In this document: one piece after another, positions 15,737-23,622 of the stretch
Layout: every line of letters starts with the position of its first letter
How positions within the stretch are numbered: position 1 is the stretch's first letter
NCBI GenBank assembly: GCA_029212465.1
Contig: JARGNV010000007.1
Location: forward strand, 1-38,689
Length of the DNA stretch: 38,689 nt
Source of the DNA: Legionellaceae bacterium
GTDB taxonomy: Bacteria > Pseudomonadota > Gammaproteobacteria > Legionellales > Legionellaceae
Direction of reading: 5' to 3'
Translations under genes and position numbers: made by a program
Notes under the pieces: model-generated
Told to the model about the DNA's origin: nothing
The model's database searches: none
Seen by the model: only the letters and a program-made list of their open reading frames with translations

Positions 15737-16597
15737 CTAAGCGACCATTTTAGCTTCAAACGACTCAGGTGTTTTATAACCAATAGCCGTGTGAAGTCGT
15801 TTCCGATTGTAATAAATTTCAATGTATTCGAACACATGTTTTTTAGCGCACTCGCGTGTTGCAAACCGTTCACCATGGATGGCCTCGACTTTAAAGCTAC
15901 GATTCCAACTTTCCATAGCAGCGTTATCATAACAGTCACCTCGCTTGCTCATACTGCAAATAAGGCCATGCAGGCCCAAAAGTTTTTGATACGCATGTGA
16001 ACAGTATTGGCTGCCACGGTCAGAATGTACGATTAAGCCGCGGGGTGGTTTTCGGCTCCATATAGCCATCTGTAAGGCATCTAAGACAAGCTTTTTTGTC
16101 ATACGTTCAGACATAGACCACCCAACGACTTTACGTGAGTAGAAATCCATGACAACAGCAAGGTAGAGCCAACCTTCTTCTGTCCAGCAGTAGGTGATAT
16201 CACTTACCCATTTTTCATTGGGCTTATGCGCAATAAAATTTTGCCGTAACAAGTTAGGGGCAACAGGCAAGTGATGGTTGCTATTTGTCGTAGCTTTGAA
16301 TTTCTTAGCCGCTTTTGCACGCCATCCATTTTCCCGCATAATGCGAGCAACACGGTGCTTGCTAGCTGATTCTCCTTCCTGTTTTAAGCTTCGAGTAATA
16401 CGTGGGGCGCCTGCACGCCCCTTCTCATCATCAAAAATAGTTTTTATTTTCTTCATAAGCTCCGCGTTTCTTTGCTCACGCTTCGAGGGCTTACGACGCA
16501 GCCAGGCATAATAACCACTCATCGAAACAGAAAGCATTCGACACATGAGGCTTACCGAAAACCGAGTTGATTCTGCTCTAATCATGGCGTACCTCAC
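15737..16597 (-). CDS. IS3-family transposase OrfB (DDE catalytic domain)
   Basis: 286 residues from a GTG that overlaps the orfA stop (GTGA). It has an HTH_21-type segment (GRAGAPRITRSLKQEG) and an rve integrase core with the catalytic triad D133 (WVSDITY), D193 (VHSDRGSQY) and E229 (MESWNRSFK). The frame is intact. In this family OrfB is normally made as an OrfAB fusion through -1 frameshifting; a slippery A7G run occurs in orfA at 16633-16626 and the -1 frame is open from there into orfB. Confidence 0.9.
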   Translation of the reverse strand: MRYAMIRAESTRFSVSLMCRMLSVSMSGYYAWLRRKPSKREQRNAELMKKIKTIFDDEKGRAGAPRITRSLKQEGESASKHRVARIMRENGWRAKAAKKFKATTNSNHHLPVAPNLLRQNFIAHKPNEKWVSDITYCWTEEGWLYLAVVMDFYSRKVVGWSMSERMTKKLVLDALQMAIWSRKPPRGLIVHSDRGSQYCSHAYQKLLGLHGLICSMSKRGDCYDNAAMESWNRSFKVEAIHGERFATRECAKKHVFEYIEIYYNRKRLHTAIGYKTPESFEAKMVA

Positions 16598-16892
16598 TTG
16601 GACCCCTTGGCGAAGTACGCTGCCGCTTTTTTTAGGAAAGCATTCTCCTCCGATAACTTTGCATTCTCGCGTTTTAAACGGGCCAACTCGGCTTGTTGAA
16701 GCTTCTGGTTTTCGAGTGTACTACCACATCGTTTTCGTTGAGCACGCCATGAATAAATAAGCGACTCTGCAAGCCCAAGGTCTTTGGCTACCTGAGGAAC
16801 ACCTTCCTTATCTGCTCGCTCTAAGGTTTGGTCTTTAAACTGGGGCTATATTTTTTCCTGATGACTTTTTGATCTGAATTATTTTTGTGCAT
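16594..16892 (-). pseudogene. IS3-family orfA with a one-base frameshift
   Basis: Starts at ATG 16892 with a GAGGTGAG ribosome binding site. The product reads MHKNNSDQKVIRKKYSP and then goes to a stop (SLKTKP). Adding one base at the G-run 16842-16845 (C-run on the coding strand) restores the usual OrfA sequence: KDQTLERADKEGVPQVA, a helix-turn-helix with LAESLIYSWR, then the leucine zipper LENQKLQQAELARLKREN and LKKAAAYFAKGSK. A single deletion in a homopolymer could be real inactivation or a sequencing error. Confidence 0.8.
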
Positions 16893-16955
16893 TTCTCACC
16901 TCTGCTCAAGATTTTACTCTCTTAGCAGGGTGTCCGACAAATCAGGGTAGGATCA

Positions 16956-17092
16956 ATTTGCTTGAAGCTGCAAATTTAATTATTCAAAGTAAGCAAGAAA
17001 ACGGCGAGCTTACAATCCTGAGGATAAAACAAGGTGAAATCCAGTCTATCCCCACAAAATCCCCACAATGTGAAATGATAGCAATAGGATAA
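16956..17092 (+). pseudogene. 3' remnant of an unknown gene cut by the IS3 element
   Basis: From the IS end the plus strand is open for about 45 codons to TAA 17090-17092 (LEAANLIIQSKQENGELTIL, then RIKQGEIQS). There is no start codon with a ribosome binding site, and the reading frame runs straight into the IS boundary, so this is probably the tail of a disrupted gene. Family not recognised. The counterpart upstream of the IS was not found. Confidence 0.4.
17048..17067 (+). repeat. 20-bp direct repeat, right copy
   Basis: Identical to 14847-14866 and 68 bp inside the right attachment copy. It also forms part of the coding tail at 16956-17092, where it reads IPTKSPQ. Confidence 0.6.
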
Positions 17093-17135
17093 TTTGAAAT
17101 TTACGAGCTAACTATTTGATTTTATTAGATTCTAA

Positions 17136-17212
17136 TGGCGCGCTCGGAGGGACTCGAACCCCCGACACCTTGGTTCGAAGCCAAGTACTCTATCCAGCTG
17201 AGCTACGAGCGC
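17136..17212 (-). tRNA. tRNA-Arg (anticodon TCG)
   Basis: 77 nt including encoded CCA. Acceptor stem GCGCTCG/CGAGCGC, D-arm GCTCAGCTGGATAGAGT, anticodon stem CTTGG/CCAAG with loop CTTCGAA (anticodon TCG, reading CGA and CGG), T-arm GGGGGTTCGAGTCCCTC. It is the attachment site of the relic island: its 3' 47 bp recur at 14708-14754. Confidence 0.95.
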
Positions 17213-17220
17213 GTGAAAGA

Positions 17221-17296
17221 TGGTGGGCCGTATAGGATTTGAACCTATGACACAGAGGTTAAAAGCCTCCTGCTCTACCAACTGAGCTAACGGCCC
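17221..17296 (-). tRNA. tRNA-Lys (anticodon TTT)
   Basis: 76 nt with encoded CCA. Acceptor GGGCCGT, anticodon loop CTTTTAA, T-loop TTCAAAT. Nearly identical to the copy 31 bp away; the T-loop differs by one base. It lies 8 bp from tRNA-Arg on the same strand. Confidence 0.95.
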
Positions 17297-17327
17297 TTCA
17301 AACACTTTTAAAACTGCTCTTTGGAAA

Positions 17328-17403
17328 TGGTGGGCCGTATAGGATTCGAACCTATGACACAGAGGTTAAAAGCCTCCTGCTCTACCAACTGAGCTAACGG
17401 CCC
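17328..17403 (-). tRNA. tRNA-Lys (anticodon TTT), second copy
   Basis: 76 nt with encoded CCA, same anticodon loop CTTTTAA, T-loop TTCGAAT. Its 5' end is only 37 bp after the phosphomevalonate kinase stop with no terminator-like hairpin between, so the tRNA trio may be read through from the mevalonate operon. Confidence 0.95.
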
Positions 17404-17440
17404 CAAAGAGGCTGAGATCATACCGAATTACACCAGAATA

Positions 17441-18328
17441 TCAAGGGGTAGAGTGCATTCCGTATGATTTCTTTTTACTATTCATGCTATATAGGTTACG
17501 CGAGCTTGCCAAAACAGAAAAGCCCTGCTCCGAAAAAAAGTGAATAGATGTATCTAAACGCTCCCTTGGCACGAGCGCAAGCAACACATCAGCGCCCATA
17601 GCGCCGCAGCCTTTCAATGCCAATACATCCGGATGGCAAGATAACTGACTCACATATGTGCTCGTTTGCGAAGCAACTAATTTAAGCGATAATAATTGCT
17701 GATAATAGGCATTAACAGCATCAATCAATAAAGCACTGCGATTGGTTTCAAATGCATCTTTTGCCAACATCACAATCGGTGCAAGGGATTGCATCGCATC
17801 ACTCAGCTTCAAATCTTTCAGATGATGGTGTGTTGCAAGCTTAACCCCTGTATGTAGTAATACAAATGCTATATCAGTAAAAGGCCAGGCATAGGTTTTA
17901 AGCTCAGACTGTGAGCGATTGACATACACACACCCACTCTGTGCTTGTGCCAACACATCATACCCGCTCGGACGAACACCTTCACCAGGCTTGAAAGCCG
18001 AAGCCCAATAGGCATCGAGAAGTGCTGCTTCTTTAAGAGATTGACGATGTTTTGTTAAATAGGCAAGGTACGCGCCTAAAAACTGCGCGCTCGATGCACC
18101 AAGCCCACCTTTTCCACCATAGGGGTCAAACCATGTTAAACCCTCTGTCATGCCTTTTTTGCGCCAAAATTGGCCTGCGGGTGAATCTGCATGAATCGCT
18201 GAAGTCGTTTGTGATCCATCACACCCCACTTCAAAGCACGGGGTTGTCGTTAAAACAATTGCAGGACCATCAGCAAGAGCGACATACTCCCCTAATAAAA
18301 AAGTTTTTGCCGGAATCTTAAACGTCAT
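17441..18328 (-). CDS. Phosphomevalonate kinase-like GHMP kinase
   Basis: 295 residues, GHMP kinase fold. The start MTFKIPAKTFLLGEYVALAD carries the substrate/ATP motif 1. The glycine-rich phosphate loop is GKGGLGASSAQFLGAY (about 92-107) and the third motif is LKGCGAMGADVLLAL near residue 240. GEY rather than GEH in motif 1 and its place after fni and mvaA favour phosphomevalonate kinase (mevalonate-5-phosphate + ATP to the diphosphate). A separate mevalonate kinase lies at 27353. Its ATG overlaps the mvaA stop (ATGA), so it is translationally coupled, third in the fni-mvaA operon. Confidence 0.8.
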   Translation of the reverse strand: MTFKIPAKTFLLGEYVALADGPAIVLTTTPCFEVGCDGSQTTSAIHADSPAGQFWRKKGMTEGLTWFDPYGGKGGLGASSAQFLGAYLAYLTKHRQSLKEAALLDAYWASAFKPGEGVRPSGYDVLAQAQSGCVYVNRSQSELKTYAWPFTDIAFVLLHTGVKLATHHHLKDLKLSDAMQSLAPIVMLAKDAFETNRSALLIDAVNAYYQQLLSLKLVASQTSTYVSQLSCHPDVLALKGCGAMGADVLLALVPRERLDTSIHFFSEQGFSVLASSRNLYSMNSKKKSYGMHSTP

Positions 18329-19635
18329 TGTGTCTCACGAGCTACCTGTTGTGGCGCATGACGAAGCTCTGCTAAAAGTGTTTTCGCCTGTTTTAAACTC
18401 ACGCGGCGATGTACCGTTAACCAATGCTTTAGGCGCTTTTTTAGCATCGGCATTTCTGCATCATTGGCGCCTGCAACCATCATTAAGTTATCGATGTGCA
18501 GCTTCATATGCCCTTGAATAATACCTTCGGTGCACATCGCATTCAGTGCCCCTAGGTTTTGTACCAAACCAACTGCTGCAAGCACACACGACAAATGTTG
18601 GGCTGACGTAATGCCCATCATTTTCAAACACATACGTGCCGTTGGATGAAGTGCTGTTACCCCTCCAACGGTACCTGCAACTAAGGGTGCTGTTAGCTCA
18701 CCGGTTAAAACACCTGCTTTATAACGCCACGTTGAAATCGCCTGATAACGACCTGAACGCGCCGCATACGCATGCACCCCCGCCTCAACAGCGCGCCAAT
18801 CATTACCGGTTGCAATTAAGATAGGGTCGATACCATTCATCACCCCTTTGTTGTGTGTTGCTGCACGATAAGGGTCAATTTCTGCGAATAATGAGGCCTC
18901 TTGTAACCGCTCCCCTAAATCTTCATCTACATTGTTAATGGTAACGCGTGCACGTGCGAGCTTTTGATCGTTCAAATTAGATAAAATACAAATACCAACC
19001 GTCTCACCTGTCAGCATTTCGATTGGGCTTTTTAAGTATTCAAGCACCTGATTAATAATATTCGCACCCATTGCATCACAGCTATCCATGCTCACATGAA
19101 CAACTGCCATGTCTCCCCCTTCGGGGCGTTCAAGACGACGCAAAATCATATCGGTAACACCACCGCCGCGTTCTACCATGCTAGAGGCAACTTCACGATT
19201 CACTTCTTCAATCCAGCCTGCACGATACTCATGAAACATCGTGGATAAATGGTCAAAATTTTCTACTTTAGGAATATGGACCTGGCCAATAATGCAGTCG
19301 CCCAATACTTCGGTTGTGATATTGCCGTTTTTCCGAATCCATTTTGCAGTTTTAGACAACGCTGCAATAATTGAGGTTTCTTCAACAGCCATCGGAATCA
19401 CGTAATCAACGCCATCAATGCAAAAATTTGTAGCAACGCCGAGTGGCAATTGAAAATAGCCAATGACATTTTCAATGAGGCTTTCGCCTAACTCTAAAGC
19501 ATGTACACCACCGTCCAACAAATACTTTACATCATCCGACGTTAATGCCCCCATAGAAACCAAACGCTCAAATCGCTCGGCACGTGTTAATTTAGAGAAT
19601 CCTTCAAAAGATGCTCTGGCATTTTCATTTAACAA
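18325..19635 (-). CDS. mvaA: Hydroxymethylglutaryl-CoA reductase, class II
   Basis: About 436 residues from TTG 19635, chosen because AAAGGAGG ends 7 nt before it; the frame stays open to an ATG at 19680, deep inside fni. Class II HMG-CoA reductase motifs are all present: ENVIGYFQLPLGVATNF, IPMAVEETSIIA, MDSCDAMGANIINQ, NKGVMNGIDPILIATGNDWR, TGELTAPLVAGTVGG and LGALNAMCTEGIIQGHM. It interconverts HMG-CoA and mevalonate with NAD(P)H, the committed step of the mevalonate route in the cytosol. The chosen start overlaps the fni stop by a few bases and the stop overlaps the next gene, so the three genes form a tight operon. Confidence 0.95.
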   Translation of the reverse strand: MLNENARASFEGFSKLTRAERFERLVSMGALTSDDVKYLLDGGVHALELGESLIENVIGYFQLPLGVATNFCIDGVDYVIPMAVEETSIIAALSKTAKWIRKNGNITTEVLGDCIIGQVHIPKVENFDHLSTMFHEYRAGWIEEVNREVASSMVERGGGVTDMILRRLERPEGGDMAVVHVSMDSCDAMGANIINQVLEYLKSPIEMLTGETVGICILSNLNDQKLARARVTINNVDEDLGERLQEASLFAEIDPYRAATHNKGVMNGIDPILIATGNDWRAVEAGVHAYAARSGRYQAISTWRYKAGVLTGELTAPLVAGTVGGVTALHPTARMCLKMMGITSAQHLSCVLAAVGLVQNLGALNAMCTEGIIQGHMKLHIDNLMMVAGANDAEMPMLKKRLKHWLTVHRRVSLKQAKTLLAELRHAPQQVARETQ

Positions 19636-20657
19636 CGGACTGCCTCCTTTAATTCGTTTAAGCTTTGACTCCCCGTACAAAATAAAGCAACACGCAATTC
19701 ATATTCTAACGTCTTCATAACCTGAATCACACTGTCGGTCGACTCAAGTGCCGCCTCAAGCATTGGCTTTGCAAAACCAATGGTAGTTGCTCCCAGCGCA
19801 AGCAATTTAGCGGCGTCTAGACCGTGTCTTACGCCACCTGAGCCCCACACTTCAAACACATGACTGAAAAGTACGGCCTCTTTCACGCTTTGAACCGTAT
19901 CAATACCCCAATTTTTAAACGTTTCTGCAGCCCTTTGTAACATTGGCACATCCTGCGCACGGTGTCCCTCAATTCGCCCCCAGTGGGTTCCCCCTAAGCC
20001 ACTCACATCAACCGCTGCAACACCAACTTCTGCCAAATGTTTAAGTGTTTTTTTAGAAAAGCCACAGCCCGTTTCTTTCACAATAATCGGCACATTCGAT
20101 GCGCGCACCAATGCTTCCAGCACATCCCACGCACCTTCAAATTGAGGTGTACCTTCCGGCTGAATACATTCTTGTAGTGGATTACAATGAATGATGAGTG
20201 CCGATGCCGCCAGTGCATCAATTAATTTTAAAACCTCATTAACAGGCGTTGTAATCAGTTGCGCAATTCCTAAGTTGCCATACAAAACAACGGCTGGATA
20301 ATCTTTTCGTAATTCAGTCCACACCTGTGAAGCGTCTTTATCTGTTAATTCCCGACGTTGTGAGCCCACGCCCATTGCCCACCCCATCTCGTCACATGCG
20401 GCAACCAAACGACGATTCAGTGTTAAAGCTTGTTCATGACCTGCAGTCATTGAAGACACAATAAATGGTTTATCAACACGCACACCAAAACGCGTGGTTG
20501 AGATATCAAGCGCATCGAAATTAAGGTTAGGCAGCGCTTCATGCACTAAATCAACGGTATCAAGACGATTTGATGCCGAAGCTTGATTTTGATGCATCAG
20601 TGCAAGCGCAATATGATCAGCCTTACGCTGCTCAAACTGTTGATAATTGTCTGACAT
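19629..20657 (-). CDS. fni: Isopentenyl-diphosphate delta-isomerase, type 2 (FMN)
   Basis: 342 residues, the normal length. Family motifs: RKADHIALAL at the N-terminus, ALDISTTRFGVRVDKPFIVSSMTAG, AMGVGSQRREL, HCNPLQECIQPEG (catalytic Gln region), VKETGCGFSK, AVDVSGLGGTHWGRIE and GSGGVRHGLDAAKLLALGA. It interconverts IPP and DMAPP using reduced FMN. First gene of the minus-strand mevalonate operon. An AGGAAGG ribosome binding site precedes the ATG. A TAGAAT box (20693-20698 in reverse) could be its -10 element. Confidence 0.95.
   Translation of the reverse strand: MSDNYQQFEQRKADHIALALMHQNQASASNRLDTVDLVHEALPNLNFDALDISTTRFGVRVDKPFIVSSMTAGHEQALTLNRRLVAACDEMGWAMGVGSQRRELTDKDASQVWTELRKDYPAVVLYGNLGIAQLITTPVNEVLKLIDALAASALIIHCNPLQECIQPEGTPQFEGAWDVLEALVRASNVPIIVKETGCGFSKKTLKHLAEVGVAAVDVSGLGGTHWGRIEGHRAQDVPMLQRAAETFKNWGIDTVQSVKEAVLFSHVFEVWGSGGVRHGLDAAKLLALGATTIGFAKPMLEAALESTDSVIQVMKTLEYELRVALFCTGSQSLNELKEAVRC
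19633..19650 (-). promoter_or_regulatory. Strong ribosome binding site setting a TTG start for mvaA
   Basis: On the minus strand AAAGGAGG is followed by CAGTCCG and TTG, inside the last codons of fni. The fit to the anti-Shine-Dalgarno is full and the spacing is ideal. No other start codon in this frame near the beginning of the HMGR domain has such a site. Confidence 0.7.
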
Positions 20658-20787
20658 GCCCTTCCTGCATCAACCCATTAAAAATGAGTTAAATTCTAGC
20701 ACGTTAGCGTGCAGACAGCCATCATCCACGCAAAACACATGACAGCTTATCTATTTTCGTATTATCCTAAATTATGTTCCATAAGCG
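20658..20787. promoter_or_regulatory. Divergent promoter region, fni and MCE transporter operons
   Basis: 130 bp between two divergent operons. A TAGAAT -10-like box faces fni (20693-20698, minus strand). A small GCACG-TTAG-CGTGC hairpin lies beside it at 20699-20712 and could be an operator. On the plus strand ATGACA (20739) and TATTAT (20760) are separated by only 15 bp. These are weak assignments. Confidence 0.35.
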
Positions 20788-21972
20788 ATGACCATGATGC
20801 GTGCCGCAACAGCAACACTCACATCAACAGAAAACAACGCTTTACAGGACGCGCGCTTTGCCCTGGACGCAGAAAAAAACACCTATTCCTGTGAAGGTGC
20901 CTGGTCGGTGCTACATCTAGAAGCATTGAGCCATACATTTACACCGAGTGTGGCACAACAACAAACAACCATCACGATTAGTGGCAAACACTTAGAGGCT
21001 TTCGATAGTGCAGGTGCACTCACCCTCTTACAATGTATTGAACAATTAAAACAACACTACGAAACAGTCACGTTAACCCAGTTTACAGAAGGACAACGCG
21101 AACTCTTAAGTCTGGTTGAATCAAAGCAAGTAGATATTACAAGCTCGCAAGACTCAGAAAAAACACCCCCTAAAAAAGAAGATTTTCTTGAGTTTTTAGG
21201 TCGAGAAGCCATTCACAAATTTCATCAATTTGATGGCCTCATTTTGCTCGTTGGTGACTTAACCGACAAAATTTTTATGGCTTGCAGCAATTGGCGCCGC
21301 TTTCAGATACCAAGCATTATTTCAAATATCAACTCTGCAGGCTTAAAAGCACTACCTATTATAGCCCTCTTGTCTTTTCTGATTGGCGTGGTGCTCGCGT
21401 ATCAAATGGGCGTACAACTTGAAACTTATGGTGCAACAAGCTTTATTGCGTATATCTCCGGTATGGCTATTTTTAGAGAGTTTGCACCACTGATTACAGC
21501 CATTATTGTTGCAGGGAGGACAAGTTCTGCCTTTACGGCCCAAATTGGCAGTATGAAAATTAACGAAGAAATTGACGCACTTCACACCATGGGGCTTTCC
21601 CCAACTGAATTACTTGTGCTTCCTAAAGTGCTTGGACTTCTGCTTATTTTACCATTTGTTATTTTTTGGGCGGATGCATTCAGTATATTAGGGGCCATGA
21701 TGATGTCTAAAGGCATGTTACATGTTGGCTACTATGACTTCCTCTCCCGACTCCAAACAGATGTAGGTGCTGACCAAATGATGCTTGGATTATATAAAGC
21801 ACCTGCCTTTGCAATTCTCATCGCACTGGTTGGGTGCTTTCAAGGCTTTCAAGTTAAAACCAATGCCAATAGCATTGGTAGCCAAACGACCAAAAGTGTC
21901 GTGCAAGCACTCTTTCTCATTATTATTACCGATGCCATTTATTCCGTCATTTACCAATGGATGGACCTCTAA
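20788..21972 (+). CDS. MlaE-family ABC permease with N-terminal STAS domain
   Basis: 394 residues. Residues ~30-120 are a STAS-like domain (TITISGKHLEAFDSAGALTL), and 175-394 are the MlaE permease with five or six membrane segments and the family hallmark stretches IISGMAIFREFAPL-like (here YISGMAIFREFAPLITAI), GRTSSAFTAQIGSMKINEEIDA and SIGSQTTKSVVQA. It forms the inner-membrane channel of an MCE-type lipid transporter. The E. coli Mla system has STAS as the separate MlaB; here it is fused. The stop overlaps the next start (TAATG). Confidence 0.9.
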   Translation: MTMMRAATATLTSTENNALQDARFALDAEKNTYSCEGAWSVLHLEALSHTFTPSVAQQQTTITISGKHLEAFDSAGALTLLQCIEQLKQHYETVTLTQFTEGQRELLSLVESKQVDITSSQDSEKTPPKKEDFLEFLGREAIHKFHQFDGLILLVGDLTDKIFMACSNWRRFQIPSIISNINSAGLKALPIIALLSFLIGVVLAYQMGVQLETYGATSFIAYISGMAIFREFAPLITAIIVAGRTSSAFTAQIGSMKINEEIDALHTMGLSPTELLVLPKVLGLLLILPFVIFWADAFSILGAMMMSKGMLHVGYYDFLSRLQTDVGADQMMLGLYKAPAFAILIALVGCFQGFQVKTNANSIGSQTTKSVVQALFLIIITDAIYSVIYQWMDL

Positions 21973-22709
21973 TGCCTAACCCCATCATCACCGTCAATGG
22001 ACTCAAAAACCATTTAGGAAATCAATGGGTACATACAGACGTTAACTTTTCTGTTAACCCAGGCGAAGTATTTGCCATTATTGGCGGCAGTGGTAGTGGA
22101 AAAACAACCGTGTTACGCAGTATTTTAATGCTACTCAAACCAACAGCCGGTTCTATTCAAGTATTTAATGAAGAAGTCACCACTCTTGATGAACATAGCG
22201 CACAAGCACTGTGTCGCCGATGGGGTGTATTATTTCAACATAGCGCACTTTTTTCAGGCATGACGGTCCTTGAAAACATCATGTTTCCAATGCAAGAGCT
22301 TGCAAACCTTGATGAAGCCTTTATGGCACGACTCGCCTATTTAAAGCTCTTACTGGTTGGACTTCCACCTCATGCAGCAACCAAGCTACCTGCTGAACTA
22401 AGTGGTGGGATGCAACGCCGCGCTGCCGCCGCACGCGCCATTGCCATGGACCCTGAGCTTTTATTTTTGGACGAGCCAACATCAGGTCTTGACCCCTTAA
22501 GTGCCAAACAGTTTGATCAACTCATTTTGTTTTTAAGACGCGCCTTAAACTTAACCGTTGTTATCGTGAGTCACGATATCGACTCTTTAAAGCGCACCAC
22601 AGACAGAGTGGCTTTTATTGGGGACGGTAAAATTTTAGCTATCGACCCCATTGACAAACTGATGCAAAATACACACCCTTTAATTGTCGATTACTTTAGT
22701 AAGGTTTAA
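21972..22709 (+). CDS. MlaF-like ABC transporter ATPase
   Basis: 245 residues from ATG 21972, which overlaps the permease stop as TAATG; an earlier in-frame ATG at 21957 lies inside the permease gene. Walker A GGSGSGKTT (38-46), signature LSGGMQ (143-148), Walker B LLFLDE (163-168), switch His in VIVSHD. Signature LSGGMQRR is typical of the MlaF/MCE-transporter branch. It supplies energy to move phospholipids between the inner and outer membranes. Confidence 0.93.
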   Translation: MPNPIITVNGLKNHLGNQWVHTDVNFSVNPGEVFAIIGGSGSGKTTVLRSILMLLKPTAGSIQVFNEEVTTLDEHSAQALCRRWGVLFQHSALFSGMTVLENIMFPMQELANLDEAFMARLAYLKLLLVGLPPHAATKLPAELSGGMQRRAAAARAIAMDPELLFLDEPTSGLDPLSAKQFDQLILFLRRALNLTVVIVSHDIDSLKRTTDRVAFIGDGKILAIDPIDKLMQNTHPLIVDYFSKV

Positions 22710-22755
22710 ACTAAGCTAAAGTTTAAAAAAAACAGTGTCACAAGGAGCCGTGCGC

Positions 22756-23622
22756 TTGGAAGCAAAAACCAATTACACGCTGGTCGGACTCATTGTCTTA
22801 ATCCTTGCTGCAGCCTTGCTATCGGCAGCCCTTTGGTTATCGGTTGGTTTCGACCGAAAAACCTATAAAACATATGTGACCTATCTCAACGAGTCGGTAT
22901 CGGGCTTAACTGAAGAATCTCCCATTAAATATAATGGCGTTCGTGTTGGCTTTATTAATTCCATCGAACTCAACCATGATAATCCAGAACAAGTCATTTT
23001 AATTTTAAATATTGAAGACGACATCCCCATTACTGAAAGTACTGAAGCAACACTTGTTTTTCAGGGTATTACAGGCACAACTTACTTAGGGTTGACTGCA
23101 AAAACCCCATCCCTTGTTCCGCTAAAGAAAACCCCAAACACACCTTACCCTGTGATTCCTTCAAAGCCATCTTTCTTTAACCAGCTTGAAACAAACGTGA
23201 ATACACTCACGGCCGACTTAAAACGCTTCTTTAGTGAAGAAAATGCCAACAATGTTGAAAAAATTCTTAAAAACTTCGAAGCGCTTTCTGCGGTCTTTAC
23301 CCAAAATAATGACAACATTAATAAAACCCTCGAAGAACTTCCAAAGCTTACAAAAAGCCTTAAAGTAAGCGTGCAAAAATTCGATACCATGGCAGATGAT
23401 GTATCTGAATCAGGCAAACAATTCACCGTTACAATGAAAGCGGGTAAAAATAGCATCGACCAAATTTCACAACAAACACTGCCACCCATTACGTTACTGA
23501 TGCGTCGCTTAAACGATATTGCGGCAAATCTTGAAAAAGTCAGTGTCGAGATGCGCGAAAACCCATCTGTCATTGTGCGAGGTACGGCCCCTCCCAAACT
23601 TGGTCCAGGAGAACACCGGTGA
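22756..23622 (+). CDS. MCE-domain (MlaD-like) substrate-binding protein
   Basis: About 288 residues from TTG 22756, which gives the family-typical start (M)EAKTNYTLVGLIVL. AAGGAG ends exactly 8 nt upstream, while the longer frame from GTG 22735 has no ribosome binding site. One N-terminal membrane anchor (residues ~8-30) is followed by a single MCE domain (YVTYLNESVSGLTEESPIKY, VFQGITGTTYLGL) and a long helical tail with Leu/Thr heptads that may form a tube or needle. Anchored in the inner membrane, it binds lipid in the periplasm for the preceding permease/ATPase. Confidence 0.9.
   Translation: MEAKTNYTLVGLIVLILAAALLSAALWLSVGFDRKTYKTYVTYLNESVSGLTEESPIKYNGVRVGFINSIELNHDNPEQVILILNIEDDIPITESTEATLVFQGITGTTYLGLTAKTPSLVPLKKTPNTPYPVIPSKPSFFNQLETNVNTLTADLKRFFSEENANNVEKILKNFEALSAVFTQNNDNINKTLEELPKLTKSLKVSVQKFDTMADDVSESGKQFTVTMKAGKNSIDQISQQTLPPITLLMRRLNDIAANLEKVSVEMRENPSVIVRGTAPPKLGPGEHR

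Larger units (their letters stand above)
15707..16955 (-). mobile_element. IS3-family insertion sequence
   Basis: About 1249 bp with imperfect terminal inverted repeats: left TGATCTTGCCCCGA with GACACCTTACTAAG further in; right (reversed) TGATCCTACCCTGA with GACACCCTGCTAAG. It carries orfA and orfB in the usual overlapping frames. No clear 3-4 bp target duplication (ATA before, ATT after). It sits in the relic island and cuts off the upstream part of the reading frame ending at 17092. Confidence 0.85.
14755..17135. mobile_element. Relic genomic island at tRNA-Arg, integrase lost
   Basis: About 2.4 kb between the two copies of the tRNA-Arg 3' end. It holds a secreted hypothetical protein, an IS3-family element, a gene tail and a 20-bp direct repeat near each end. 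There is no integrase, so this is what remains after deletion, possibly helped by the insertion sequence. Integration next to tRNA 3' ends is typical of tyrosine-integrase islands and prophages. Confidence 0.75.

Noticed and set aside
22705-22735. AT-only inverted repeat after the ATPase gene (TTTAAACT / AGTTTAAA)
   Set aside because: Too weak to act as a terminator within an operon and not clearly different from chance in AT-rich sequence.
23145-23597. 150-residue minus-strand open frame over the MCE gene
   Set aside because: Antisense to a clear MCE gene within a tight operon; Ser- and Phe-rich composition is what the helical tail gives when read backwards.
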